Notes under the pieces: model-generated | What the model was told of the DNA's origin: nothing | Database searches by the model: none | Seen by the model: the letters and a program-made list of their open reading frames with translations, nothing else | Program-made: the position numbers and the translations under genes | NCBI GenBank assembly: GCA_008933995.1 | Contig: WARS01000029.1 | Coordinates: forward strand, 7,440,332-7,504,331 | DNA length: 64,000 bases | Reading direction: 5' to 3' | Source of the DNA: Datnioides undecimradiatus | Lineage: Eukaryota > Chordata > Actinopteri > Lobotiformes > Datnioididae | Shown: positions 30,962-50,635 of the stretch, piece after piece | Position numbering within the stretch: position 1 is the stretch's first letter | Layout of the letters: each line of letters begins with the position of its first letter

Positions 30962-30978
30962 CAACTTCCTGTTGTGGC
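30962..30978. promoter_or_regulatory. ETS-RUNX-like composite site
   Basis: aacttcctgttgtggct holds an inverted ETS core (AGGAAGT) 2 bp from a RUNX-like TGTGG core. It lies 0.4 kb upstream of the zap70 start exon. Such pairs are known in T-cell enhancers. The RUNX half is not the perfect TGTGGT. Confidence 0.35.
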
Positions 30979-31467
30979 TTGTCTCACCAGTGTGTTAATC
31001 TGCACGCTTTGTGCAGTCTCAAAGTGTGAATGTGTACACTTCTTGTGAAATACCTCATCCAGACACAGTGCACCTCACAGCTTGTCTGTGTCGAGCCGAC
31101 AGGCCTGAAAAAACAATACAAACGGTAACATTTCTCAGGGCGTGACGTAAGAAGAGAGGAAGAGGAGGTGAGGTTCACAGGATGCTGCATTTTTTGTTTG
31201 GTTGTTGTAGAAACTCAATAATAGCTGTCTTGTGAGTAATAGATGAAAAATCATGAATGACTGAGGATGAAAGGTCGGAGGTCACAGAGGAGTTTTGAAT
31301 GTCAGTGTACTGGCTCTGCAGTGGGCTACTGAATGATGGCACTCCTTCAAACTTTTTAAATACAAGTATTTATTAAACGGTTTCCCTTTCTGTCTCTCTA
31401 GTTCCTTTCCACCAGCTACGTCCACGTTTTGAAGCTCAAATCCAGCTCACCTCTCCCAGTACTCGCC

Positions 31468-38165
<6,698 letters not shown>

Positions 38166-38548
38166 ACAGAAACAAGGCACATTCTGTCCCAGTGTTGCAC
38201 AAAGCTTCCTTTCAACTGGCCATTAAACAACCAAAACAAAGAGCTTTTTATGAACAGTGCACACTGACCAGCTTCGACTGCAGTTCCAATTCAGCTAAAC
38301 AGGCCTCAGTGACAATAAATGTGCATTTGTAAATTGGACTTCAGTGTCAGCCGTATAAGGAGGACCTCAGTCTGTCTGTTGTGGTTTGAATGTTAAGTTT
38401 CAACGTCTTTACAATGATGAACCAACTAATTTTATATTCTGGTATTTTGGAGTATAATGGGAGTATATGAAACATGTACAAGTTGTTGTTTTTTCTCTGC
38501 ATCTGCCACAACATATATGTAGTTCTCTGTCTTGTCATACCAAATAAA
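38166..38548 (+). other. zap70: zap70 3'UTR with two AATAAA signals
   Basis: Candidate polyadenylation signals AATAAA at 38314-38319 and 38543-38548. The second is followed within 40 nt by a TTTGTTAG-type U/GU-rich stretch. Confidence 0.6.
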
Positions 38549-39210
38549 CTAAATGTAGAAAGAAAGTGATAAAACTGTACACTTTGTTAGTCTTTCATCA
38601 TTCATGTAAAAATCACTTATTAAATGGAAGATTTTAATTTACTTTAACACAAAGGAAGAAGGGAAGTTCAGCATTTTTATTGACTGATCACACGTAGTGT
38701 TGTGAATCTTATATCTTAAAATTGACACAGTTTGAAAGCAGAGTTCATAATCATCATCTATTCTTTAGATACCACCAAGTAAAAACTATGGACAATGCAA
38801 TGGCATTATCATTAATTGCTGACTTACACGTGTTGATTCATAAAAAGGGATGGTCAACCTGTTTCAAGTTCCTAAACAGGAAAAGATAAAACCAGAGTAA
38901 GAACATCTGTGACTGGGTCGTCTGCACGGGAACAGTTACAGGACATTGCAAGGCAAATATTAATTTTTCTCCTAAAGTAGCTGGATATAGGGGAATAATT
39001 AGATTCGTTTTCTTTTATTTGAGAGAGAAATGTAACGATTTATAATGCTTTTACTGCTGTCAGTAACACAGCCCGGATGTCTTGTGGCTTAATATGACTG
39101 TTATAAAATAAACGAGGTTAGTAAGGCTGCCCCCCCCCCCGCCATTCACTCACATACTGTGTCAAAGGAAGTACATCTGAGCTGCCAGGCAACACTGTGG
39201 CCCACACGAC

Positions 39211-39221
39211 ACCGGAAGTGG
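39211..39221 (+). promoter_or_regulatory. Consensus ETS/GABPA site
   Basis: accggaagtgg, identical over 11 bases to the site at 39920-39930. Confidence 0.45.
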
Positions 39222-39338
39222 TCGAATTAGTCATCAAAATAATGGCATAAAGTTTTCACGTTTTCACAGAATGAACTATAAGGCCTACACATGAGAAGTG
39301 CTGGAATGAGGTCTCCTATCCATTGGTATCAATGATTA

Positions 39339-39343
<5 letters not shown>

Positions 39344-39370
<27 letters not shown>
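39344..39370. repeat. A27 homopolymer
   Basis: Uninterrupted poly(A). No retrotransposon body is recognisable immediately upstream. Confidence 0.95.
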
Positions 39371-39371
<1 letters not shown>

Positions 39372-39919
39372 TTCAATTGATGAATACCACAGTTGTAAAA
39401 TGCCCTAGTGCAAGGCCAACATTAAATATTATATCTAAGTAAAACCAACCAAGTATTACCATCAAAGTCTACTCACATAAATTCACTTAACAAAAGTTAA
39501 ACCAGAATGGTGATTTTTTTTAAAAAGACAATTAAAAATCCAAACTCCTTTTGTAACAAAGTGCATTTTCAGGATTGAACCACAACATGTTAAGGAAACT
39601 CTGTAAACATCTCAGGATATCAAAATACACTGTGTCATTAAACTAAAATAAGGCTGTATTATCCTGAAATATTATTATATTTTACCAGACAATGGCAATA
39701 TTTTACGAGCTTAGATCAGACTGTGAAATCGTGATCTTTATTGGACTTCGTAATGATGGCCAACCGATAATTAATTTGTTGTAAAATGCACATTATTTTC
39801 CACTGACATTTAGTGGAGGAAAAGTAGAACGTCTCCTAAAACTGAATTAGATAACAATTACAGTACCTCAAATTTCAACTTTTCCGCAGCACTTGGGGTA
39901 CAGTATTTTGAAGGTTGTG

Positions 39920-39930
39920 ACCGGAAGTGG
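39920..39930 (+). promoter_or_regulatory. Consensus ETS/GABPA site in presumed mob3a promoter
   Basis: accggaagtgg, about 240 bp upstream of the presumed first-exon donor of mob3a. ETS sites of this form are typical of housekeeping promoters. Confidence 0.5.
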
Positions 39931-39959
39931 CTATCAATGCTGCTAGCTTAACTCCAGTG

Positions 39960-40167
39960 TACTTTTCGTTTCGCAGGGAGGAGTCAGACATAGTTTCTGT
40001 ATTAAAGTGTCATATTAATTGAATTAACAGTAATTCCACGAGATGTATCGCACCATGTATCCATAATGTAGTCGGAGCATGTCATTGACGTAAAGCTGTT
40101 GATCGTTAACGAGACAATTTTTCGGTAAACGCTCGAAGGAAACTGTCGGAACAGGAAGGCGGAACAA
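39960..40167 (+). other. mob3a: Putative noncoding first exon of mob3a
   Basis: A good donor (GGAACAA-GTAAGTTC) follows a region with ETS site and aggaaggcgga. The coding exon of mob3a starts after an acceptor, so an upstream exon is required. The left boundary is unknown. Confidence 0.4.
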
Positions 40168-41499
40168 GTAAGTTCGTGAAAGTCGCTTTGAACTGAGCGA
40201 TGTCGTCCCTGTTTGATCACCCCTCTAACATAACTAATGTCCATAGGCGGGTTTATTAAAGCTATAATGTGAAATAGGTACAAATAACGCGGGTTTTTCT
40301 CGTCTTGTTGGGGTTTTTTCAGATAAAAGCAACAAGTCCGACCGAGTTAGCTAACGTCAGTCACGTCACGAATAAACTTCGCAGCTAACACGGTCGTCAT
40401 GTGCCCTGCTGTTTAATCTCTGGCTTTTATGCTTCAAAGCGTGCTAAAACGATTTAAAGTCCACATTCTTATGAAGATAATGGTGCACATATTGAATCGG
40501 AGGTCTAAATAAACCCAGCCGTGCCGTGTTATATTAGTAACAGACGGGTTTTATTGTCATTCCGCAGATTCTTGGTCTCACGGCAGAATTAGTGCCTGGA
40601 AGAGGAAATGCCTCATGTTCACTTTAAGACGATGTTTCATCTTTAAAACCTCTGCTGTCACTGTTCAGACTTGCCGTTCACCTGAGATGTTGAGGTGTTA
40701 AAGTCAGGCTTCCTCACTGTTCTCAGCACTTAGTGGTAGATGCAATAATAAAAATGCGTAATGCAGCAAACCTATGGTTTCATACGGGCAAGTGTTCCAT
40801 ATTTTTTAATGCGAAGAGTAAAAGTAAAATAAATGTAAGGTTTGTATTTGTCTCAGAACATGGACAACAAGCTTGTTCTTCACTGCATTTATGTATGAAG
40901 CAAAAACTGGGACACAGATGCTATTGTTGTGTAATCAACTCATGTATTACACACATAATAAGCATTATAGATTGCAATAGAGCTAAAAAGATAATTTGAT
41001 TCATTGATCAAAACTTAAATTCCAAACGTTACCTATCCCAGGGCTTTGGACTGTGAGGATTGTCTGCATTTGTCATTGTAAACTGAGACTATTTAGGTTT
41101 TGGAAATTGTGGTGGAGATTTGTCTCCATTTTCTGACATTTGCTAGACTAAATGATTAATCATAGAAACTGAGGTTGTGAAAAAAGTTAGTTTGAGTCAT
41201 GGTCTGTAATACTCTACTCTATAAAATATGACGAATAGGTGGTACACAAAAGTCAAGCTTGACAGAAAGTATGCTTTTTCAGTGAACATGTATAAATATA
41301 TATCTACTAATTAAACTGTGTCCTCTTCTGCCTCTGCAGGATCACAGACTGAGTCGAAACAAATACCGTACCAGAAGACAGTCCATAACAAAAACTCTGT
41401 GCTGGTTGTTGACACAACCTCTTGACTGCTTCCATTTCAAGAGTAAATAATTCACCTGAAGCATTCAAACAAATCGCCTGCCGCCAACCACATGCAACC

Positions 41500-41917
41500 A
41501 TGTCCATGGCCCTGAAACAAGTCTTCAACAAAGATAGGACATTCCGGCCCAAGCGCAAGTTTGAGCCCGGGACACAGCGCTTCGAGCTGCACAAGAAGGC
41601 CCAGGCGTCATTGAACGCAGGGCTGGACCTGAAGCAGGCCGTGCAGTTGCCCCACGGCGAGGACCTCAATGACTGGGTGGCCGTCCACGTGGTCGACTTC
41701 TTCAACCGCATAAACCTCATCTACGGCACCATCAGCGACTCCTGCACCGATCAGACCTGCCCTGTCATGTCCGGTGGGCCAAAGTACGAATATCGCTGGC
41801 AGGACGAGCACAAATACAAGAGGCCGACAGCACTGTCAGCCCCCAAATACATGAGCCTGCTCATGGATTGGATCGAGGTACAAATCAACAACGAGAACAT
41901 CTTCCCCACCAATGTCG
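41500..41917 (+). CDS. mob3a: mob3a coding exon 1
   Basis: Exon begins at 41340 after CTCTGCAG, giving 160 nt of 5'UTR, then ATG at 41500 (context CAACCATGT). Encodes residues 1-139 and ends in phase 1 at donor GTAAGT. Confidence 0.94.
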
Positions 41918-44428
41918 GTAAGTGCAGAGATTGACTGTAGATGGTGTGTTAAGACTGTCTTCCATCTGACACTCAACATTGAATTAGGTCACAGACTTTC
42001 TGTGTGTCCCCTAAAATAGTGCCTTTAGTGTAAGGAACTTGTCAACATTCAATAAATCCTACTGTAAAGGATCACAGGGCTTGCCTCGCATTCCTGAGCC
42101 AGGCTTGGTGTGCTTGTGTGCAAACCATGCCGTCATCTATTTCTGGACAATCACCACAAACAAACGTCACAAGTTATAGGCAGTTATGCTATTTTGGTTA
42201 TTTGCTCCACAAAACGTCATCAGTAAGGATCAGTGCCTGTCCTACACCGCAAGAGCTCAACTTGATGTCTCAACAATAAATAATGTAACAACAATCAAAC
42301 CCCATGTGGGTAGCTTAGGATATAAAACAGACAGGGCGGCAAATTCACAGCTGAGAATGATTTGTTTTATTTCAGAACTAGTCACCAAAAAATTAATAGG
42401 AAAACATGATTAAATATTTTATTCAGAGGAAACAATTGTGCAATGCCCTAAAAATCTGAAGCTGCCTTTTTCTAAACATAGGTAACTGAAAGATGTTTCA
42501 GATTCACTCTGCAAGGCCACATTTATTAGATTATTTACAGCGTTGCACATTGCAAACACTATCAGTTATTTTAGTGCTGCCCGAGCATTCTCAGTTTTCT
42601 ATTATCTGTATGTGCGTCTGGGGGCTGTGCTCTGCATCTGACTAACTACAGAAACATCCAAGCAATGGATTTAAAATTGGGTCACACAATGTACAGCTGG
42701 CCATGAATAGAAACGACCTCTGATGCGCTTGTCCTCTAGAACAGATTCCTGAAATATTATTGAATTAGTCAAAGCAAAACGACATACTAAATTAATCACT
42801 TGGTTAGAGCGGAGGCTTATCCCCTAGACTTGGTTTTCCATCCATGTATGAAGTGATGCGGGCTGTGTCCTTAAACATGCTGGTATCCAACCTGAGGGCC
42901 CCCAGTGGACAAAGATAGGAACACTTTTTAAAATGAGCTAAAATATTTCACAATTATTGCCTGAAATACATTAACTGAATACATTTCAAATGTGTTCCTT
43001 TCTGTGAAGCAAAAGGTCATCCTGGATTGACCGTGGTCTTTTCCTGTCTCCATCTGTTTGACTCCCAGGTACTCCCTTCCCTAAGACCTTCATGCAGGTG
43101 GCTAAGAAGATTTTGTCTCGTCTGTTCCGGGTGTTTGTTCACGTCTACATCCACCACTTTGACCGTGTCAGCCAGATGGGGGCCGAGGCTCATGTCAATA
43201 CCTGCTACAAGCATTTCTATTACTTTGTCACTGAGTTCAACCTTACGGACCACAAAGAGCTGGAGCCTCTGGTGAGTCAAAGAGGATAGTGCAAAAATGA
43301 AAAACTCGCGGACAAAAATACGAATGAAAGCTTCACATTTTTTCCTTTTTAATAAAGGAGATTTCAAACATTCAGTCTTTATTTAGCTGAAGATGTGTTT
43401 TCAGCTTTTTTAAAGAAAGCATGTTTATCATATTAGAATTTCTTCCAATTCAGACTCATTATACACTTACCTGCAGTATGCAATTGCCCCCCCCCCTTAA
43501 AACCACAAATAATAGAGAATTGTTACAAATTGAAGAAACATCTCTATCTTAACGGCTCATACATGCTAGAAATGTAGTGCAGGCCACAGGAAGCCCCGAG
43601 GTTTAAAGGCACTGACCGTGAACTGCAATGAAATTTGGAACAAGCTGCAATTTGCAACATGACACAATTTCCTCTCACGATAATTTTGACATTTGACTAC
43701 ATGTGACGCATGCATGAGAAACAGCCATGCAGGAGCCCTGCGGGGCTCAAATGTATCAGCCGTTTGTGAGAGACAGTCATTTGTCCCCAATGCTGCTGCT
43801 GGGGATGTAAGCAGCCCTTGCACAGCTGACCAAAGAGAAACGGGACTCTGGCTGGAGATCTTTGACACTATTCTGTAATTATAGTATCATTTTCTAAAAA
43901 CACTAATCTATGTTTGCTCCCTAAACTGCTGTTTCTCATTTACTTAGATGATGTAATTGTTCCTCAGATCTCTGGAAATCCTTATTCTACAATGACAGCA
44001 TTCTCTGGACAGACATTAATCAGTCATGCTGAACCACTGCATTGCCTGAAATGACACGATACTGTGATTGATTGGGTGCTGATTGTTAATTGATTGTCAA
44101 TGACCTTTGTGCTATGTGGGTGTTCTGGCATATTTCATGCCGTAACAAAGGGTCTGTTTGACCAAAACTGTAGACAGTAACTGTATGTTTGTGTGTACAA
44201 ACAACGATACATATAAATTGTTTTGGTCTACTCAGTGCTTCTGGGTTTATATGCAAAGTTGTATCTGGTTTTTCCTCGTGAGTCTACAAATATACTTACA
44301 TAACCTTCTCACTGCACTAAAGTGTCATAACATCCTGAGGAATGCAGCTATTTCCTTCATTGATCTAACTTTCTGTGCTGTGTGTACTGTGTCTGCAGAA
44401 AGAGATGACCTCTCGAATGTGTCACTGA
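41500..44428 (+). CDS. mob3a: MOB kinase activator 3A, complete (216 aa)
   Basis: Small zinc-containing MOB-fold adaptor of the class III (MOB3) group, which binds STE20-like kinases such as MST1 in mammals. Exons 41500-41917, 43069-43271 and 44399-44428; 651 nt, phases continuous, ending KEMTSRMCH and stop. Sequence order: [20 protein letters not shown], then [38 protein letters not shown], zinc ligands Cys82 and Cys87 (CTDQTC), [14 protein letters not shown], then VHVYIHHFD with His164 and His169, and [10 protein letters not shown]. The N-terminus (MSMALKQ) is MOB3B-like, but [16 protein letters not shown] and the adjacency to mknk2 (as in human 19p13.3) favour MOB3A. MOB3B is the alternative. 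Length equals the family norm. Very high identity to mammals indicates strong constraint. Confidence 0.93.
43069..43271 (+). CDS. mob3a: mob3a coding exon 2
   Basis: [20 protein letters not shown] through [12 protein letters not shown], including the two zinc histidines. Donor GTGAGT in phase 0. Confidence 0.95.
44399..44428 (+). CDS. mob3a: mob3a coding exon 3 (last 9 residues)
   Basis: KEMTSRMCH then TGA, the conserved MOB3 C-terminus, after acceptor GTCTGCAG. Confidence 0.95.
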   Translation, partial: KEMTSRMCH

Positions 44429-45010
44429 GGGAGCACAACCAACCTGTCGACACGTGCCGGACAAACACATCCGTCCATCTAGAAAACTGCAGCGGAGAAC
44501 TAAAAGAACAAAGAAATTCAAAAAAAGAGTCTATTTTTATATTTAAGTACTGTAATCTATTGTAGCCACATACTGTAGGTTTTAACGAAGAACCTTGTCC
44601 TATGAGGTGTTCTGCTCCTTTTAAAAAGTTTTCAAACATTTTATCAGAGCACAGTATTAAGAGGTGTATGTTTGTGTTGATGTTTTTCTATTTTATTTCA
44701 GTCTCAATCATTCCAGGATGCTTCCGTCTCTCTGTCTAAAATGATCTAAAATTAGTACGATTTCTTACTGTACGTCTACAAAATTACTATGTTCTTACAT
44801 TAAAATGATTCTCTACTCTGTCTTCGTTGTATTTGTTTATCAGCATTTAAATGAACACCGACTGGTTTTCCTCTCTAGAGCTAATAGTACTGGCCTATTG
44901 CCTAACTTACTCTACAGGTTTCAGTCAATTTTAAGACTCATATCTCAACAGTCAGTCAATACAGCAATGGGGGGTTTTTTCCAGGCAGAGAAAATACCTG
45001 GAATAATAAA
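44429..45010 (+). other. mob3a: Presumed mob3a 3'UTR
   Basis: T-rich sequence with a first AATAAA at 45005-45010. The true cleavage site is uncertain. Confidence 0.4.
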
Positions 45011-48000
45011 TAATGTACAAATCATGCAATCACAATGAGAAAAGGGTATTTTTTTCTGTTTCTGGAAGTTATTTTTGTTCTGATTATCACTTCAGTACCA
45101 TTCTAAAGTCCTATACATATTTGGAAATGAACTAAATACAGAAATTACTCCGACATTATCAAGTCAGTGTCACCGCTCACGTTGGGCCGCCTGCTACCAG
45201 ACAGGTTCTCCGATGTCAACCCCGCAGGTGTTTGTTGCAGATACTCTTGGCAGCTGAAGGGCACACGAGACCTGAACCTCACATGACAAAACTGTGGTGG
45301 CGGCACATGTTTGATAGACCATGTGTAAAAACTGTCCACTGGGTGGCATCAGACACCAAAACCCATGTATGGTGAAATACTGAAATCTTGCAGTTAGTGT
45401 TGTGGCCCTTATGCAATCTATGTCCCAGTTATAGTCATGAAGAGTGGAAGTGGAGCCCTCCTAGACCTGATTCGGGTTAATGATTCGACTAAGCCGGTTA
45501 TGTAAGAAACAGGCCAGACTGTACTGTGATGAATACAGAGAGTTTTTGTTTTGAATGGACCCGGCTTTGCATGATTGGGTCAGCAACAGTCATGAATAGG
45601 ATTTAGAGGCTGTCAGTCATTATAGTTTGGATTATGTAAACAATGAGCATCAATCTTGCACACAAGAAAAACTCCTCTGTAAGCACAATAACATTGTAAG
45701 AGGCTAAATCTTGTGACAATCATAAAACATTAAGCAGTACATTTTGTAAAAGAGCAATTTCCTATGTTACCCCTACAGGCAGACAGGCTGGGGTTCTAAT
45801 AATAAGCCATTACAAGTGAAATATAGTGAAATAAGTATTGTCAGAAGCCTACCTATTAAAAGTACTCGTGCAAAACACAATTTATTATCATTTCTCTAAA
45901 GATTGAGAGCAAGGTTTATATTATTTGTTTATTATTCTAAATCCACTGAGCTTGAACTTAATTGTTTAATATGTAATTCTGCACATATATGTGAACACTA
46001 ACATTTTAAGTATTCATAGATATCATGCTGAATTTAGATATAACTGAACCCGACTGATGCAATAACATGTCAGCACTATTTTAGTGTTGTGACGGGTTGA
46101 AGTGAAGCTAACTAACAGAATATGTGTGCGGTTTTATCCTACGTCTGTAGTTTGAAAGCTGATAAATAATGTTTCAGTAACTACAGCTGCCAGGTAAATT
46201 GATCAATTCCAGTACAAAGTGCAATACTTTCCTCTGAATGGAGATATGTAGATGTCTCAAGCAGCATAACATAGGAGTATTGAAGAACTGTGTAAATGTA
46301 CTTATTAACTGTCATGTAATCTCAACTGGGTACTTGCACTGCTGCATCTATCAACAAGACCACAGCCACAATATACTGTTTCCAGTTTCACTCCTTAATT
46401 CAAGCTGGAACCACACAGTCGTTTGACATAATATAAATCTCAACATGATGTAACTATCTGCCCCAATAACATCAACAACTGAAATGACCTCATTGCCTGC
46501 TGCAACCTGATCCTCTTACAGGATTGTCCCTCCTCTCTACCTCCTCCCAGCAGAGTCACTTCCTCCAAACCCTCCAGTGTGCTCTGCATGCCTTGCGCCC
46601 CTTACGTGCGAGATGAGCTGCATCCGCCTCTTGCTCTCGCTCTTCCCTCCCTCTGGTGTGTTTTTCTCTGCTGGAATGTACCAAGCAGCCCTGTAGGGCT
46701 CTGCAGTTGCAAGACGTGAAGGAAAGTACTGGAAAGAGGCCAAGAACAAGGGGAGCAGTTACAGGCTGCAACCAACCAGACTGAAGCTAGTCCAAGTCTG
46801 TCAGGGTTTACGCAGCAGACTCTGCCTGTTGTTTTGATGGCACAGTGTGATTATTTACAAGCAGAGAAAACTAGAAGGTCTGGAAGATAATGTGACTCAG
46901 CAAATGTTGGAATGAGCACACACCCTTAACGGTTTTGTGGTTTGTGAGTCACTAGCCTCATGCAGTACTGTAGCTAGCAGGGATGAAAAGTAATTATGAT
47001 TTTAGGAGCCCACAGCTGAAGAAGACACACAAAAGTTCCAGTAAGATGATGAATTATCAAAGAGAAGCGAAAGTTATTTTAGTTGGTCCAACCTTCAAGC
47101 CCGTGCCCTCTTCTCATAACTGATTTGTCATTAAAATCATCTTTCAAGCAGAAATGCAAAACATTTGCTTGCGCCAGCTTCTCCGTTCAGGGAATTTCCT
47201 ACTTTTCTTAGTCTTGCGTAATGCTGAATTCAAAAGATGCCTGCAGATTATGAACTGGTCACAGATAAACCAAGCTATCTGAAGGTGTCAGCTGTTTTCT
47301 GGGGTTTAATAGTTAAAACAATGAACGGAGAAGATATTGATCAGATTCATAAATAATGGAAATGAGAGTTGCAGCTCCTTTTGTAACAATGCTCCACTAT
47401 ATGACAATAAAATCAAAGTGTAACACGGTGTGGGCTATCTCATTCTGTATTTAAAGCCTTTTACATCATCCATTGTGACATCTACATTAACAATCATAAC
47501 AATTTAATGTCTGTATAAACTCAGTGACTGCAGTCCACAGCAAGTGGCAATTATGTCCCTTTCTGTTATGGGAATGCGGGTGTCCATGCACTGCAATTTT
47601 GCCTGAAGTTTGCACAACAAGAGCACCTAGTCACTACTCGCTATGGGTGAGCAGTTCACCTGTGGTGATTTATGAGACGTAAACAGTAAAACTTTCAGCT
47701 CCAGGTAGTTATTTGCAAATTAAATAGCGACACAAACACTAAAGCCCAGCCCAAGACATGCACTGAAATGACCAAACATTTGAACTCTGTGCTGGTAACT
47801 AGCAACAGGACTGCAGCTGGTGTATTAAAAACATGATTAATTTCAGTATGCAATGGTACACATGGTTATGCAACAAGAGGAAAGTGCAAAAACAGTGTAC
47901 AAAAGGTTCCCAGAGCACAACCGGAACAATGTGGAAACAAAACAAAGGCTGTTGCAAAATCCTTGGTAACGCTATGTATCAAAGGAGTTTAGCTGAATAT

Positions 48001-49190
48001 TGGATTCATTTCAGTGGTGCAGTAGGCTTTTTAGTCTTTCTCCTGTAATATCTAAAACATATACGTGTTCACCAAAAGTTATGTTTAAGTCTTGTCAGGG
48101 AAGACTAGACGACTTTGCACACTTGGCAACATTTTCCCTGAGGGCCCACCTTGATTTTCTTGACTATAAACTATATAACATAATTTAACTATATGTATGC
48201 TGTGTAACTAAAACTATTATTTGTTTTATGGGAAAAGCACGATAAGCACTGATCGGGGAAACGCTTTCTATGACATAATTTTAAATATTTCTTCCCTCTT
48301 GCAAATTCGGCAAATACCAGACTCCCGACCTCAGCTCTCTGTCTCGGTTTTCTTCATTTTTCTTTTGGCAGCGCCAGATGAACAGCTCATTTGCGTTTTG
48401 GAGGCACCGTCATATCGCACTTAAGCAGTGTAATGATTGATTGGACAGCTGCTTCAGGGCCTGTGCCATTTAAAACCCAGACCATTGATATAACGGAGAG
48501 GTTTGGTTAGAGCCACTGACTGGTTCTATGTCTCCAATCAACTTCATTGAAAAAAGACAAAAACAAAAAACCAACGTTTCGCGGGCTTTACGTGATTACG
48601 TGGTCAACGTGCAGAGCGGGCTCTCTCCTTAAGTGGGGGCGGCCTCCTTCTAGGAAGTTTTCCCCGGGATGGTTTCTTAGAAAAGTACAATCAGCACTCT
48701 AGGGCACAGTGACTTGTGAAAAGTATGCACCTCACTGTATCTGTTTAAGCTTTTAGCACTCATATCTTCTTGGTCTTTGACAGTTTTATTTCGTTCCAGA
48801 CCTGCATTTCATGAACACGTTTGCAAGCGTGGCTATCCAGTCTTCCTTCACATGCACACATGCATAGCATAGTACTGCACTGTTTGTTTTAGATAGTACA
48901 GGAATGTTTTTGCAATAAATCCTGCTGGTTTGCTCCTTTCAACACATCACCAAAATTACTTCTTCTACCTGTAAATGAAGCATTTTAAGTTATTTTGCTT
49001 TTTACATGTTAGTAACGATTGCCTGTTTCTATAAGGATAGGTGAGTTACATTAACAACTCACAGAGTTTTCTCTTTTTCTACTTATATAGCTTTAAGGAG
49101 GGGAAAATAATCCATCTATCTATACCTCATCAGGATGTTATTATGATATATATTGTACTTAGCCTTGAACTGTATTGTTGTCATGAAGAA

Positions 49191-49217
49191 CAACAGCAGC
49201 AGCGGCAGCAGCGGCAG
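49191..49217. repeat. CAG/CGGCAG imperfect trinucleotide run
   Basis: About nine imperfect CAG/CGG units, intergenic. Confidence 0.85.
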
Positions 49218-50343
49218 AGACACGCTTCAGTTATATCATATTTCAAACTGGAATACCCTCTGCCTCAACAGAGAGCCCCCTCCCGAGAATCTCCTCCTTC
49301 AGTCCCATTCACATCAGAGGTGGAGTTGTTGCCACCTTAAGTTATTTATGATGGCCTATCCCTCTTCCTTTTGACCTGTAATGACACAGACCCACCCCCT
49401 ACACTTTGACGTGTGATCTTGTTTTCCTGCTGAACCTTTCACTACACCATGTGCTCCTGGCGAGGGATAGGCAGCCAGCTGCTTGTGTAATGTTTGCTAC
49501 TATTGGGTTTATGTTTGAGGGGCAGGAGGTGAAAGGAGGAGGAGAGGCAGAATGCCTCCAGTCACAAGACAGCAGACTTCTGAAAACAAACCGTACATGG
49601 CTTCAGCATGAACACCCATGATAAACACTATCATAATACTATACAGAGCTGCTCTGTGGCTACAACACAGTGATGCTTAGCAGTCAACATCACAAATAAC
49701 ACAGGACTTGCAGTTTGGCAACAAAGCACATCATGCAACAAAGAATTAATGCTGTTTTGGCATGAAATGCAACATGTGGCAAGAATAGTTACTGTGATTT
49801 TCTATTAGTATCTGAGCTTCATTGATCGGAGGCATGTATGCATGTGAGATAATCAATAGTTTATTACTCTTTCACTGTGCCTCTGTTAAAATACCACTGC
49901 CTTTAATCTCTGAACGTACAGGACTTGTCATGTCTGTGGCAAAATTGCACTGGCATCTCACAATTAGCATCTCACATCATCTCAGTTCTTGGATTTCTTT
50001 CATTATCACAACCATGAGACAGTGTCTCCTCCCTGAAGAGCCTCCTCATCAGGCTCTAAAACGTGCTGTGTCTGCCTTGTCACACATCACAAAAGGTGGG
50101 GGCTGCACTACCCATTGTGCTCCCCTCCACTGTCAGTTACTTTACCTCAAATCTAAATAAAGACAATGCATAGCACAAATCATTCTGTGTGTTTCAAAAA
50201 TGTATAAGCCCAGAAATATATTGAAGCTGTCTTAAAGGTTACCAAATATGATTACTTTCCAATGCAATACACTTATCAGATAGATCTATCAAAGTTAGTG
50301 TGATATAAATCCAAACATTAGGGATTATTTTTTAATATATATC

Positions 50344-50635
50344 CACTGGTGGAAAGTAACTACGTGCAGTTACTCAAATACATTTTACATCCATTTGGTT
50401 CCACTACATTTCAGAGGAAAATTTTGTACTTTTTACACCATTACATTTATTTTACAGCTACTGGTTTACTAAAAGGTCAAAACACGTAGGCCAAAATTAT
50501 TATTATTATAATTATTAAATTGTCAAATAACAATCATTCTGTCTGAATCACGAGTATACTTTTGATATTGCAAGTAGCGTACTTCTTTACTTGTAACCTG
50601 CTTAAGTAAAATTTGGAGAGCAGGCCTTTTACATG
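50344..50635 (+). repeat. MITE-like fish repeat beginning CACTGGTGGAAAGTAAC
   Basis: Starts cactggtggaaagtaacta, then ccactacatttcagaggaa, tttgtactttttacaccatt and cttaagtaaaatttggagag. Matches the remembered order of a very abundant teleost element. Related to the copy at 32.9 kb. Confidence 0.65.

Larger units (their letters stand above)
26517..31401. other. Presumed zap70 first intron (4.9 kb)
   Basis: No recognisable gene. Open frames of 90-130 codons at 26.98-27.34 kb (minus) and 30.41-30.80 kb (plus) lack known domains. Contains a dispersed repeat copy and an ETS-RUNX-like site. Confidence 0.5.
38549..39900. other. Intergenic zap70 to mob3a
   Basis: No coding frame. Contains a C11 run at 39130-39140, an A27 run at 39344-39370 and an ETS consensus site. 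Confidence 0.6.

Noticed and set aside
44158..44565. 135-codon plus-strand open frame over mob3a's last exon
   Set aside because: Different frame from the conserved KEMTSRMCH ending; chance overlap.
46537..46771. Two overlapping 70-codon minus-strand frames
   Set aside because: No homology recognised and no splice structure. Purine/pyrimidine-biased sequence explains the openness.
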